Shown one piece after another: positions 5,159 to 13,435 of a DNA stretch of 14,959 nucleotides. Location: positions 1 to 14,959 of the forward strand of contig WFUI01000013.1 in assembly GCA_015485035.1 (NCBI GenBank). The letters run 5' to 3'. The notes beneath the pieces are model-generated. The model did no database searches, was not told the origin of the DNA, and saw only the letters and a list, made by a program, of their open reading frames with translations. Both the position numbers and the translations under genes were made by a program. Source of the DNA: Mariprofundus sp. (GTDB lineage Bacteria > Pseudomonadota > Zetaproteobacteria > Mariprofundales > Mariprofundaceae). How positions within the stretch are numbered: the stretch's first letter is position 1; each line of letters starts with the position of its first letter.

Positions 5159-6046
5159 ATGTCTGTCCCCATGGCATATATCGGAGTCATCCTGATCTGG
5201 AGCACAACCCCGCTGGCCATTGCATGGAGCAGCGAGGATGCCGGTTTTCTGTTCGGTGTAACCAGCCGTATGGTCATCGGTGCCCTGCTTGCGCTGATTG
5301 TGGCCGCACTGCTCGGTTCAGGCATGCAGTGGAAACGACGCGCCATGCAGGCCTATATCATCAGCGGTCTGGGTATTTATGGTGCCATGCTCAGTGTTTA
5401 CTGGGCAGCGCAGTATATTCCCTCCGGCTGGATTTCATTGCTGTTCGGATTGTCACCGCTGTTTACCGCCGTCATGGCGTATTTCTGGCTTGATGGTGAA
5501 CCGCTGACCCGGTCCCGGCTGGCCGGGATGCTGACCGGTCTGGCCGGGCTGGCGGTGATATTCAGCAGCAGTCTGAATCTCGATACGCATGCTGCATACG
5601 GCGTGGCGGGTGTGCTGCTCTCGGGACTGATTCATTCGGCCAGTGCGGTCTGGGTCAAACGCATCGATGCACAACTGCCTGCCATCGTACTGACCAGTGG
5701 CGGGCTGGCTTTTGCGGCACCGCTGTTTCTGATCACATGGCTGATCACGCAGCAGCCGCTGCCGGCGGACATCACGGACAGGACAGCTGTTTCCATCGCC
5801 TATCTGGCACTGTTCGGCTCCGTGCTGGGTTTTGCGCTGTATTATTATGTGCTCAGGCATGTCGAGGCGACCCGGGTTTCACTGATGGCATTGATGAGCC
5901 CGGTTCTTGCCCTGGCGCTGGGAAACATACTCAATGGCGAACCGTTAACCCCGGATGTTCTGATCGGAACAGCACTGATTCTGTCCGGGCTGGCGATGTT
6001 CGAACTCGCCCGCTGCCCGGAACGTATCCGGGCATATTTCCGCTGA
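5159..6046 (+). CDS. EamA/DMT-family transporter
   Basis: A 295-residue, very hydrophobic protein with about ten predicted membrane helices in two repeated EamA halves (roughly 5-135 and 145-285). Typical features are I-W-S-T-T-P-L near the N-terminus, a glycine-rich helix at L-A-G-M-L-T-G-L-A-G-L-A-V-I, and F-G-S-V-L-G-F-A-L-Y-Y in the second half. These carriers export or import small metabolites across the inner membrane; the substrate cannot be told. The ATG at 5159 has AAGGAG 7 bases upstream; an in-frame start at 5099 lies inside the terminator stem and is rejected. It is the only large plus-strand gene and stands alone. Length is standard. Confidence 0.9.
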   Translation: MSVPMAYIGVILIWSTTPLAIAWSSEDAGFLFGVTSRMVIGALLALIVAALLGSGMQWKRRAMQAYIISGLGIYGAMLSVYWAAQYIPSGWISLLFGLSPLFTAVMAYFWLDGEPLTRSRLAGMLTGLAGLAVIFSSSLNLDTHAAYGVAGVLLSGLIHSASAVWVKRIDAQLPAIVLTSGGLAFAAPLFLITWLITQQPLPADITDRTAVSIAYLALFGSVLGFALYYYVLRHVEATRVSLMALMSPVLALALGNILNGEPLTPDVLIGTALILSGLAMFELARCPERIRAYFR

Positions 6047-6055
6047 TCACGATGA

Positions 6056-6085
6056 TTGACCCTGTACCTGCGGGTACAGGGTCAA
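6056..6085. repeat. Perfect 13-bp-arm hairpin after the transporter gene
   Basis: Arms TTGACCCTGTACC and GGTACAGGGTCAA with a 4-base loop begin 10 bp after the transporter stop. No T-tract follows on either strand, so a Rho-independent terminator is not certain; it may act as one or be a REP-like fossil. A second hairpin, GAACAGG (6091-6097) with CCTGTTC (6105-6111), follows directly. Confidence 0.55.
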
Positions 6086-6117
6086 ATTCAGAACAGGATC
6101 AGAGCCTGTTCCTGTTC

Positions 6118-6236
6118 ACAATCAAATCCTGACCGGCATGCGACGGGCGCCATAAGCACCGGTGAACGGCCCGAAGCGACCCGGCACAGCGCTACCGCAT
6201 GTCATGCAGTGTCCGTCATCAGACAGATGATGTTCC
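6118..6236. repeat. Duplicated 3' ends of the lipoprotein gene and amrS (remnant)
   Basis: This 119-bp segment matches 8770-8888 at 115 positions, same orientation, gapless. It carries the last codons T-I-K-S and stop of the lipoprotein gene on the plus strand and the C-terminal ~38 codons of amrS on the minus strand. It has no start codon or rest of either gene, so it is a non-functional remnant. Confidence 0.9.
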
Positions 6237-6256
6237 ACGGGCAGCGGGGGCACGGG

Positions 6257-6330
6257 CAGTGGGGCCAGGCCTATATCTTCCAGTCCATTGAAAGTTTTGC
6301 CCTATCATGGCTTAAAGCTTTCCGGCTTCA
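6257..6330. repeat. 74-bp REP-like element, copy B
   Basis: Same element as 4059-4132 (66/74 identical), direct orientation. Its left edge lies 20 bp after the duplicated amrS end. The two copies bracket mazEF and the transporter gene. Confidence 0.85.
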
Positions 6331-6394
6331 ATACCGTCAAAAACCGGTCGTGTTTTTCATTGCCTGATTGAGTTATTTGAAAAGCACGATCTCC

Positions 6395-8329
6395 TTACCG
6401 CACCAGCCTGATGCATGGTGCCTTGATACCCCATTCGGATTTAACCAGCCATTCCTGCAAGGCATCCGTTGCAAGCGGGCGACTCAAAAAATATCCCTGC
6501 ACCCTGTCGGCACCCATTTCTTTCAATGTCCGGAGAGTCTCATCATCCTCCACACCCTCGGCAACAACGCTCAGGCCAAAGCCATGTGCGAGTTCAATCG
6601 TTGATTTCACGATCAACATATCATCACTGTTCTTCAGCATACCTGAAACAAAACACTGATCTATTTTCAGCTCATTGACGGGTAACACCTTCAGATAAGC
6701 CAATGATGAGTAACCTGTACCGAAATCATCAATGGAAATCGAGACCCCCATATCATGCAACCGGGTGAGTGTGGAAAGTGACTTTTCCCTGTGCGTCATC
6801 AACGCAGTCTCGGTGACCTCGATACAAATATCGTGACAGCTTAAACCGTGTTGCTCCAGCAGGGATTTTATCTTCCCGGCGAGCTCCGAATCGAGAAGGT
6901 TCTGCGGAGACAGATTAATCGCAACGGGAATGGATAACTCCAGTTTTTTCCACACTGCCGCCTGAACAACCGCAGACTCAAGCACCCATTCACTCAACTG
7001 ATTGATAATGCCTGTCTGTTCTGCCATCGGGATGAATTCCCCCGGAGAAATATTCCCCTCTTCCTCATCATGCCAGCGCAACAACGCTTCAACGCCGGTG
7101 ATACGCATGCTGGCCAGATCAACCTTCGGCTGATAAACCAGTGATAACCCGCCATTTGCAATGGCTTTCCGCAATTTTCCGAAAAGCGCCAGACTCCGGA
7201 AGCTGTATGGATCCTGTGTCTGATCGTAAATAACAGTGCTCCCCATTTGATCGGCCTTGGCCTGCCGCATGGCAAGATCGGCACGCTGCAGAAGCACCCG
7301 GGGATCCTTTCCGTGCAGAGGCGCTATTGAAACCCCGATATGAACAGACAGCTCGACAGCATCCTTCTGAATGACAAACGGATCATCCATAGCCATGACA
7401 ATTTTTCCGGTAATGGCAGCAATAGTTTCCTGATCCGCTTCAGGCAGAATAAGTGCAAAGGTATCACCTCCGATATGTGCAACTGTATCCGAACTGCGAA
7501 CCTGGCGACTGATACGCCGGCCCATTTGACGCAACACAATATCACCCTTGTCATGCCCCATGATATTATTCACTTCCTGAAACCGATCCAGATCAACCAC
7601 CACCACAGCCAGCGCGTTACCATGGCTCCCGCTTGTTGCGATGGCCTTCTCAAGCTTCTCTATAAACAGCTTCCGGTTCGGCAGGTCGGTGATTGAATCA
7701 AATAATGCCAGGTGTCTTAATTTATCGATATTGGTTTGTAATTCGCAGGTTTTCTGTTTCACCTCGGCTTCAAGGCGCATGGAATACTGGTTTCTGTAGC
7801 TGTTAAAAACGTATGCGATGACCGTATAAAACAGGAACGCCACCAGAAAAACCGCCAGCTGCTCGTTCGAATAATATGCAGACATATAACCCTGACTGGC
7901 AAGGATGAGGTGAGTTAGAATGATCAGGAAAAATACACCAATCCATTTCCATGCAGCCCGTTGATCATTAATATAGAACGCCACAAAGGGGATAATGAAC
8001 ATCCAGCTGTTTCCTGCTCCTCCCTTGCCACCGGTGATCAGCAGCGTGCCGAACATGATCACTGCAGCCAGCATGACAATGTGTTCGCACAAACTGATGT
8101 GTTTACCACTTTTCACCAGCCGGTAGACAGGTAACAGCACAAACACCATCACAAAAAACTCGATTATTGCCAGTGTATAATTGCCGCCCAGATAATTGAG
8201 CAGTGAAAAGACCATTCCGACAGGTATGGTCAGCCATAGGATAAACAGAACAGGTTCACTGCGTGTCGATGAAGGCCGTTTCAGCGGTGAAAACGCTGCT
8301 CTTAACCTTGCCGGGATATCATCTGCCAT
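6395..8329 (-). CDS. Membrane GGDEF-EAL protein, probable c-di-GMP phosphodiesterase
   Basis: A 644-residue protein. Residues 25-175 form about six membrane helices without a recognised sensor fold; a short linker helix (180-205) leads to a GGDEF domain (about 206-370) and an EAL domain (about 380-635). The GGDEF active site reads G-G-D-T-F (287-291), so the second acidic residue is a threonine and cyclase activity is unlikely. The EAL domain keeps E414-A-L-L-R-W, N472, E504-V-T-E, D534-D-F-G-T-G-Y, K555-I-D, E591 and Q611, the residues needed for c-di-GMP hydrolysis. The GGDEF domain may bind GTP as a regulator; this is inferred from the family. The ATG at 8329 follows AGAGG. The gene is single and divergent from the lipoprotein gene. 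Confidence 0.92.
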   Translation of the reverse strand: MADDIPARLRAAFSPLKRPSSTRSEPVLFILWLTIPVGMVFSLLNYLGGNYTLAIIEFFVMVFVLLPVYRLVKSGKHISLCEHIVMLAAVIMFGTLLITGGKGGAGNSWMFIIPFVAFYINDQRAAWKWIGVFFLIILTHLILASQGYMSAYYSNEQLAVFLVAFLFYTVIAYVFNSYRNQYSMRLEAEVKQKTCELQTNIDKLRHLALFDSITDLPNRKLFIEKLEKAIATSGSHGNALAVVVVDLDRFQEVNNIMGHDKGDIVLRQMGRRISRQVRSSDTVAHIGGDTFALILPEADQETIAAITGKIVMAMDDPFVIQKDAVELSVHIGVSIAPLHGKDPRVLLQRADLAMRQAKADQMGSTVIYDQTQDPYSFRSLALFGKLRKAIANGGLSLVYQPKVDLASMRITGVEALLRWHDEEEGNISPGEFIPMAEQTGIINQLSEWVLESAVVQAAVWKKLELSIPVAINLSPQNLLDSELAGKIKSLLEQHGLSCHDICIEVTETALMTHREKSLSTLTRLHDMGVSISIDDFGTGYSSLAYLKVLPVNELKIDQCFVSGMLKNSDDMLIVKSTIELAHGFGLSVVAEGVEDDETLRTLKEMGADRVQGYFLSRPLATDALQEWLVKSEWGIKAPCIRLVR

Positions 8330-8381
8330 ATCTGTCAGCCCTCTTTCATGAAAACCACACGCATCATTTACAAAATCATTT

Positions 8382-8411
8382 TTTACTTCTGAAGTGCCTC
8401 TTTGTTATAGC
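8382..8411 (+). promoter_or_regulatory. Possible promoter for the lipoprotein gene
   Basis: TTTACT (8382) and TATAGC (8406) are 18 bases apart on the plus strand in an AT-rich divergent region. The match is modest. The same 180-bp gap must also hold the promoter of the GGDEF-EAL gene, for which I saw no clear boxes. Confidence 0.25.
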
Positions 8412-8508
8412 ATATATATTGCACGATGTATACGCAGGCCGATCCATGCTTACAGTCGCTTGCCGGGATGCCCCGGGCGGGCAAGCCGGGGCTGTTGAAG
8501 AGATTATG

Positions 8509-8784
8509 ATGAAGCGATATCTTTATATTACCGCGACCCTGATGCTGTCCGCCTGTGCCCCGACCGCGCATCAGAAGAACGCCACCGTGCAAAAAACCGC
8601 AGCGGTTGCCGTGGAGACAGACGCGACCGGAACAATGAGGAGCATCTCGATAGACGCAAGAGATGGGATGACCGGCAGAAAAAACTCATGGAACAGAATG
8701 GGGGATACGATTGATCAACCGAACTTCAGCGGTTATGGCACAGATGGCGTGATCCGGCTTCCCGTTATAACAATCAAATCCTGA
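8509..8784 (+). CDS. Small lipoprotein of unknown function
   Basis: A 91-residue protein with a lipoprotein signal peptide: M-K-R-Y-L-Y-I-T-A-T-L-M-L-S-A-C, where L-S-A-C is a lipobox and the cysteine near residue 16 is the lipidation site. The mature part (about 75 residues) is polar, with no recognised domain. The start at 8509 is chosen because AAGAG lies 6 bases upstream; an ATG directly before it (8506) is also possible. The longer in-frame ORF from 8263 overlaps the GGDEF-EAL gene and is rejected. The 3' end overlaps the amrS stop tail to tail by 11 bases, and this junction is duplicated at 6118. I do not recognise the family. Confidence 0.65.
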   Translation: MKRYLYITATLMLSACAPTAHQKNATVQKTAAVAVETDATGTMRSISIDARDGMTGRKNSWNRMGDTIDQPNFSGYGTDGVIRLPVITIKS

Positions 8785-8888
8785 CCGGCATGCGACGGGC
8801 GCCGTAAGCACCGGTGAACGGCCCGAAGCGACCCGGCACAGCGCTACCGCATGCGATGCAGTGGCCGTCATCAGACAGATGATGTTCC
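8770..8888. repeat. Parent copy of the 119-bp direct duplication
   Basis: Contains the intact convergent ends of the lipoprotein gene and amrS. It matches 6118-6236 at 115 of 119 positions. Confidence 0.9.
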
Positions 8889-9844
8889 GGAATCTCGTAC
8901 CAGTCGCGTACAATCACCGCCGAACGGCAACCCGGACAGAATGTTGTGCCACCGGCGGTATCGTGCACATTGCCGGTATACACATAGTGCAGCCCTGCCT
9001 GCAGCCCGATATTGCGTGCCCGGGTTAATACCGGCGGCGGCGTGGGCGCAATATCGGTCATTTTCCAGTCCGGGTGAAAGGCGGTGAAATGCAGCGGCAC
9101 ATCCGGCCCCAGATATTCGGCGATCCACTCGCACATGGCCGTGAGCTCTTCATCGCTGTCATTCTTTCCCGGAATCAGCAGGGTGGTGATTTCGAACCAG
9201 ACATCCGTTTCATGTTTCAGATATTGCAGGGTATCGAGCACCGGCTGCAACTGGCCGGCGCATAGCTTATGGTAAAAATCTTCCGTGAATGCCTTCAAAT
9301 CCACATTGGCCGCATCCATGTGGGCAAAGAATTCGCGGCGTGCTTCCGCGTGCATATAACCGGCGGTTACAGCCACGGTTTTAATATCCAGTGCATGACA
9401 GGCGCGGGCGGTATCCACCGCATATTCCAGAAATATGACCGGATCGTTATAGGTGAAAGACACACTTTTACAGCCGTGAGCGGCAGCGGCCCGGGCAATC
9501 TGCTCCGGTTCGGCCTGATCGCACAGACGATCGAACTCGCGTGATTTGGAAATATCCCAGTTCTGGCAGAAACGGCAGGCCAGATTGCAGCCGGCAGTGC
9601 CGAACGACAGCACACTGGAACCGGGATAAAAATGATTGAGCGGCTTTTTCTCGATCGGATCGATACAGAAGCCGGATGAACGGCCATAGGTCGTCAGTAC
9701 AATCTGGTCACCTTCACGTTTGCGCACAAAACACAGCCCCCGCTGCCCGTCGTGCAGTTTGCAATCGCGCGGGCAGACATCACACTGGATACGGCCATCC
9801 TCAAGCCTGTGCCAGTATCGTCCCGGGTAATGTTCATTCGCCAT
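8774..9844 (-). CDS. amrS: AmmeMemoRadiSam system radical SAM enzyme
   Basis: A 356-residue radical SAM protein. C86-N-L-A-C90-R-F-C93 is the CxxxCxxC motif for the 4Fe-4S cluster that binds SAM. An N-terminal cysteine set (C21, C24, C28, C38) and C-terminal C-P-G-C and C-I-A-C pairs probably bind metal. The S-F-T-Y-N-D-P and V-T-A-G-Y segments are typical of the family related to pyruvate formate-lyase activases. The reaction of AmmeMemoRadiSam enzymes is not established to my knowledge. AAGG lies 8 bases before ATG 9844, and the gene starts 11 bp after amrA. Length is normal. Confidence 0.93.
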   Translation of the reverse strand: MANEHYPGRYWHRLEDGRIQCDVCPRDCKLHDGQRGLCFVRKREGDQIVLTTYGRSSGFCIDPIEKKPLNHFYPGSSVLSFGTAGCNLACRFCQNWDISKSREFDRLCDQAEPEQIARAAAAHGCKSVSFTYNDPVIFLEYAVDTARACHALDIKTVAVTAGYMHAEARREFFAHMDAANVDLKAFTEDFYHKLCAGQLQPVLDTLQYLKHETDVWFEITTLLIPGKNDSDEELTAMCEWIAEYLGPDVPLHFTAFHPDWKMTDIAPTPPPVLTRARNIGLQAGLHYVYTGNVHDTAGGTTFCPGCRSAVIVRDWYEIPEHHLSDDGHCIACGSAVPGRFGPFTGAYGARRMPVRI

Positions 9845-9855
9845 GGCTATGCCTT

Positions 9856-10440
9856 CTATTCTTTTGATTTCCCCTGCTCAGTATATTTGCTGACCTGATA
9901 TTTATATAACAGCACTTCCGGATGCCAGAAACCGGCAGACAACCCCGCCTTCTGTTTCAGATGCGCCATGAACTGCCGGGGCTCCGGTAACTGATCCCAC
10001 ACCTGCGGCAGGAATGTCGCCTGATGCGTGCCATATTTGAAGACAACGCCATCGACACCCCGTCTGATATTCGACAGCGCCATATTCTCATTGTGCGCAG
10101 GGATCGGTTCCAGCGCCGACAACACCGATACCTCGACCCTTACATCGTCGAATTCATCCCGGCTCAGCGGCGAAAAGCGGGGATCGTGAAAAGCCGCCGC
10201 CACCGCATTGGCCTGTACATCGTCAATGAGCGGGCGGTGAGCCTCCAGCGAACCGATACAGCCACGCAACTGGCCATTCATGGTCAGCGTGACAAACGTC
10301 GCTGCGGTTTCCTGCAGCCATTCATGACCGTTCATATCCGTTTCTTTCACCGCGTCTGCGCCTGCTATCCCGAGTTGTGCGGCAATCGCATGACGGGCCA
10401 GTGCAATGAGTAACTCTCCCCTGCGGAGCGGATCGTTCAT
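9856..10440 (-). CDS. amrA: AmmeMemoRadiSam system protein A (AMMECR1 family)
   Basis: A 194-residue protein with the AMMECR1 signature: A-T-F-V-T-L-T-M-N-G-Q-L-R-G-C-I-G-S-L around residues 50-65, then F-H-D-P-R-F-x-P-L and the stretch V-R-V-E-V-S-V-L-S. AMMECR1 is of unknown biochemical function and is conserved from bacteria to humans. It lies between amrB and amrS; its ATG overlaps the amrB stop by four bases (ATGA). The conserved trio suggests that the three proteins act together. The C-terminus is highly basic with S-K-E as last residues. Confidence 0.93.
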   Translation of the reverse strand: MNDPLRRGELLIALARHAIAAQLGIAGADAVKETDMNGHEWLQETAATFVTLTMNGQLRGCIGSLEAHRPLIDDVQANAVAAAFHDPRFSPLSRDEFDDVRVEVSVLSALEPIPAHNENMALSNIRRGVDGVVFKYGTHQATFLPQVWDQLPEPRQFMAHLKQKAGLSAGFWHPEVLLYKYQVSKYTEQGKSKE

Positions 10441-11240
10441 GATGCTTTCTCCTGCCCGTGAAATGCGATGGATGCATATCCGACCACGCGATCCCTGTCA
10501 CCAGCGGTATCACCCGAATTACGATAATCCAGTAACCGTGCGGCCAGGCCATGATGTCCGGATACGCTCAACAGCGCATTGATGCCGGTAGCACCGCATG
10601 CCTGCTCATGGTTCAGCTCATCCCGCATGGCCAGTACCGTATCAATACTGTGCCGATCCAGCGCCCGGGCTTCATCATAGCTGTGGTAGTGGGACAGATC
10701 GGAACTGATGACAAACAGGGTATTCCCATCACCCCGCAGGCTTTCGATCAGCCGTGCCACCGCATCCGGCTGTACGGAACCGATACAGACCGGCAGCAGT
10801 GAGAAATCACCGAGTACCGTTTGCAGAAACGGCAGCTGCACCTCCAGCGAATGCTCCTGTGCATGGGCGGCATCATTCACATGTACCCCGGGTAATGTCA
10901 GCAACCGCTGCGTGGCTGCGGTATCGAGTCGCACATCACCCAGCGGCGTGGCAAATGCATCGTAACCGGACAGGGCCATACCGTAAAAAGCAAGGCGATG
11001 AGCCGGGCCCAGCAAGACCACACGACTGATCATGGCACCTTTCAGCGCGGCATAGGCAAAACCGGCTGTCGGGCCGGAATAGATATAACCGGCATGCGGT
11101 ACGATGACGGCTTCGGGAACTGGCAGCGCTGCGGGCAAACGGGCTGTTGCATCGTTCAGATAACCGGAAACAAGTGCTGCCAGCTCCCGGGCATCTCCGG
11201 GATAAAACAGGCCGGCAACAGCAGCAGGTCGGACAGACAT
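10437..11240 (-). CDS. amrB: AmmeMemoRadiSam system protein B (MEMO1 family)
   Basis: A 267-residue MEMO-fold protein. Conserved segments include A-G-L-F-Y-P-G near the N-terminus, V-P-H49-A-G-Y-I-Y-S-G, L-G-P-A-H, E-H-S-L-E-V-Q-L-P-F and S-S-D-L-S-H-Y-H. The histidines in these blocks are the metal-site positions of the class III dioxygenase-like MEMO fold, though an enzyme activity is not established for this family. The start at 11240 has GGAGGTGG a few bases upstream. It is the first gene of the amr trio and lies 39 bp from the DedA gene. Confidence 0.93.
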   Translation of the reverse strand: MSVRPAAVAGLFYPGDARELAALVSGYLNDATARLPAALPVPEAVIVPHAGYIYSGPTAGFAYAALKGAMISRVVLLGPAHRLAFYGMALSGYDAFATPLGDVRLDTAATQRLLTLPGVHVNDAAHAQEHSLEVQLPFLQTVLGDFSLLPVCIGSVQPDAVARLIESLRGDGNTLFVISSDLSHYHSYDEARALDRHSIDTVLAMRDELNHEQACGATGINALLSVSGHHGLAARLLDYRNSGDTAGDRDRVVGYASIAFHGQEKAS

Positions 11241-11279
11241 ACAACCACCTCCGTCCCTGTTATTATATACCTTCAGACC

Positions 11280-11888
11280 TTATTCGTCACTATGCTTTCC
11301 GTGATGGCGATCATGTTTATCCAGATGATTGCGTACATGCCGGTGACCGTAACGAAAATACATCCAGCCGCCGACCACCAATGCCACCAGCAGCACGACA
11401 ACCAGTCCGGCTACACCGAAACGATGAAGAATGGCCATGCCGGCCATGCCGAGCAGATGACCGGCCGTATAGATAATCAGCGCCCAGCTCAGGCAATTGA
11501 CCACCTGCAACAACGCGAAACGTGCAAAACCTATACTCGAACAACCGAACATAATCGCAGCAACCAGACGCGTGCCATAGAGGTACTGGAATATGAAAAT
11601 CGACCAGTGGGCATATTGATCCAGTATCATATTGGCCTTGGGATAATGACGCTTGAGAAATGGAATGGCCTCGATAACCGCGATCCCTTTCCAGCGACCG
11701 ATTATAAAAAATACGATGTGACCGACATAAGCACCACAGGCAGCAACCACAATCACTTTCCAGGGGGTCAACAACCCCGCCGCAGCCAGAGCCGCTGCCG
11801 CAATGAATACGCTCTCCCCTTCGATGAAGGTCCAGATAAATACGGCCCAGTAGCCATACTGCTCAACGAATTGCTGGGCCCATTCCAT
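11280..11888 (-). CDS. DedA-family membrane protein
   Basis: A 202-residue integral membrane protein with the DedA (SNARE-associated/VTT) domain over about 20-150: F-I-E-G-E-S-V-F-I-A, then G-A-Y-V-G-H-I-V-F-F-I-I-G-R, then Y-L-Y-G-T-R. DedA proteins are inner-membrane proteins tied to lipid-carrier flipping (undecaprenyl phosphate) and proton-motive-force balance; the substrate here is not known. The last ~20 residues form a charged cytoplasmic or periplasmic tail with seven histidines, which is longer than usual. It sits 44 bp from hisF and 39 bp from amrB, same strand, so it may share a transcript. The ribosome site before ATG 11888 is weak. Confidence 0.88.
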   Translation of the reverse strand: MEWAQQFVEQYGYWAVFIWTFIEGESVFIAAAALAAAGLLTPWKVIVVAACGAYVGHIVFFIIGRWKGIAVIEAIPFLKRHYPKANMILDQYAHWSIFIFQYLYGTRLVAAIMFGCSSIGFARFALLQVVNCLSWALIIYTAGHLLGMAGMAILHRFGVAGLVVVLLVALVVGGWMYFRYGHRHVRNHLDKHDRHHGKHSDE

Positions 11889-11932
11889 TTAGACGTAACC
11901 GGTGAAAGCTGAAGCGTCAGCGGTCAAGTGCA

Positions 11933-12688
11933 TTACAGGCGTACCGGGATTCCCTGTGCTGCCAGATAGGACTTGGCTTCATGAATGGTAAAGGTACCGA
12001 AATGGAAAATCGAGGCGGCCAGTACGGCATCGGCTTTCCCCTCTTTCAACCCTGCGGCCAGATGCTCCAGTGTCCCGACGCCGCCGGATGCAACGACATT
12101 CGCAGTCACCGCATCGGATACGGCGCATGTCAGCGGAATGTCATAACCGTTTTTGGTGCCGTCCGCATCCATGCTGGTCAACAGGATTTCGCCGGCTCCG
12201 TAATCGGACATGCGTTTCGCCCATGCCACCGCATTGATACCGGTGGGCTTTCTGCCGCCGTGGGTGAAACATTCCCAGTGTTGCTCTACACGCTTGGCAT
12301 CCACAGCCACCACAATCGTTGAGGAACCGAATCGCTCGGCTGCATCCCTGACCAGTTCCGGCGTGAAAATCGCGGCAGTATTGATGGAGACCTTATCGGC
12401 ACCGGCATGCAGCAGATTTTCAATATCCCCCAGAGCTTTTACACCGCCACCCACGGTCAGCGGCATGAATACATGTTCGGCGACTTCGGTCACCATGTGG
12501 TAAAGCGTATCGCGGCTCTCGTGACTGGCACGTATATCAAGGAATGTCAGTTCATCCGCACCCTGCTCATCATACTTGATAGCCGCCTCGACCGGATCTC
12601 CGGCATCAATGATATCGACAAACTGCACGCCCTTGACGACACGTCCGTGCGCCACATCCAGACAGGGAATAATTCGTTTACTCAGCAC
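11933..12688 (-). CDS. hisF: Imidazole glycerol phosphate synthase cyclase subunit
   Basis: A 251-residue (beta-alpha)8 barrel. It forms the IGPS complex with HisH and converts PRFAR plus ammonia to IGP and AICAR in histidine synthesis. The catalytic aspartates are D11 in I-P-C-L-D and D130 in V-A-V-D-A-K. V-G-G-G-V and A-S-G-G-V-G form the phosphate sites. The GTG start at 12688 lies 6 bp after the hisA stop; there is no strong ribosome site, which fits translational coupling. It is the last his gene here; hisI/hisE are not found downstream, so they must lie elsewhere. Length is standard. Confidence 0.96.
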   Translation of the reverse strand: MLSKRIIPCLDVAHGRVVKGVQFVDIIDAGDPVEAAIKYDEQGADELTFLDIRASHESRDTLYHMVTEVAEHVFMPLTVGGGVKALGDIENLLHAGADKVSINTAAIFTPELVRDAAERFGSSTIVVAVDAKRVEQHWECFTHGGRKPTGINAVAWAKRMSDYGAGEILLTSMDADGTKNGYDIPLTCAVSDAVTANVVASGGVGTLEHLAAGLKEGKADAVLAASIFHFGTFTIHEAKSYLAAQGIPVRL

Positions 12689-12694
12689 GGGTTT

Positions 12695-13435
12695 TCATTT
12701 GAGCAGTTTAACCGCTTCGGCAAAATCCAGAGAACCTTCGTAAATAGCCCGGCCTGTGATAGCGCCACAGATACCGTCATTGGCATGCGTGGCACAGGCA
12801 GTCACATCATCCATGCGTGCCACCCCACCGGATACAATGACCGGAATGGAAATGGCACGGGCCAGATTCACCGTCTCCTCGATATTCGGCCCGGTCAACA
12901 TACCGTCACGCGAAATATCGGTGTAAATAATAGCTGACACACCGGCATCCTCGAATTTCCCGGCCAGATCAACCGCCCTGACATCCGTAACATCATCCCA
13001 GCCATGCACAGCCACCATACCGGCTCTGGCATCAATACCGACACACACCTGACCCGGAAAAGCACTGCATGCATCAGTTACCAGGGCAGGATTCGAGATG
13101 GCGGCAGAACCGAGAATGACCCGCTGAATCCCGAGGTTCAGTGTCCCTTCAATCATATTCAGATCACGCAAGCCGCCACCGAGTTGCACGGGAATGGTCA
13201 TTTCCGCACAAATCGCACGAATGGCTTCGCGGTTGGCAGGCTTGCCGGCGAATGCACCGTCCAGATCGACCACATGCAATCGTGTCGCTCCGAGCGACTG
13301 CCAGTGTGCCGCCATGGCAGCGGGATCGTCGCCATAATCGGTTGCATCATCCATGCGACCCTGTTTCAGACGTACGCAATGGCCGCCTTTCAGGTCAATC
13401 GCGGGGATCAGTTCAAATGTATTTACGGATGCCAT
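12695..13435 (-). CDS. hisA: ProFAR isomerase
   Basis: A 246-residue (beta-alpha)8 barrel that isomerises ProFAR to PRFAR. Motifs are I-P-A-I-D-L-K-G-G with D14, L-G-G-G-L-R, G-I-D-A-R with D135, and Y-T-D-I-S-R-D-G with D173; these match the catalytic acids and the phosphate loops of HisA. The N-terminus is about six residues longer than usual. ATG 13435 has GGAGG 10 bases upstream and overlaps the end of hisH by 13 bases. A shorter start cannot be excluded. Confidence 0.96.
   Translation of the reverse strand: MASVNTFELIPAIDLKGGHCVRLKQGRMDDATDYGDDPAAMAAHWQSLGATRLHVVDLDGAFAGKPANREAIRAICAEMTIPVQLGGGLRDLNMIEGTLNLGIQRVILGSAAISNPALVTDACSAFPGQVCVGIDARAGMVAVHGWDDVTDVRAVDLAGKFEDAGVSAIIYTDISRDGMLTGPNIEETVNLARAISIPVIVSGGVARMDDVTACATHANDGICGAITGRAIYEGSLDFAEAVKLLK

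Noticed and set aside
8263..8508. Longer start for the lipoprotein gene
   Set aside because: It overlaps the GGDEF-EAL gene and lacks a ribosome site; the signal peptide begins at 8506/8509.
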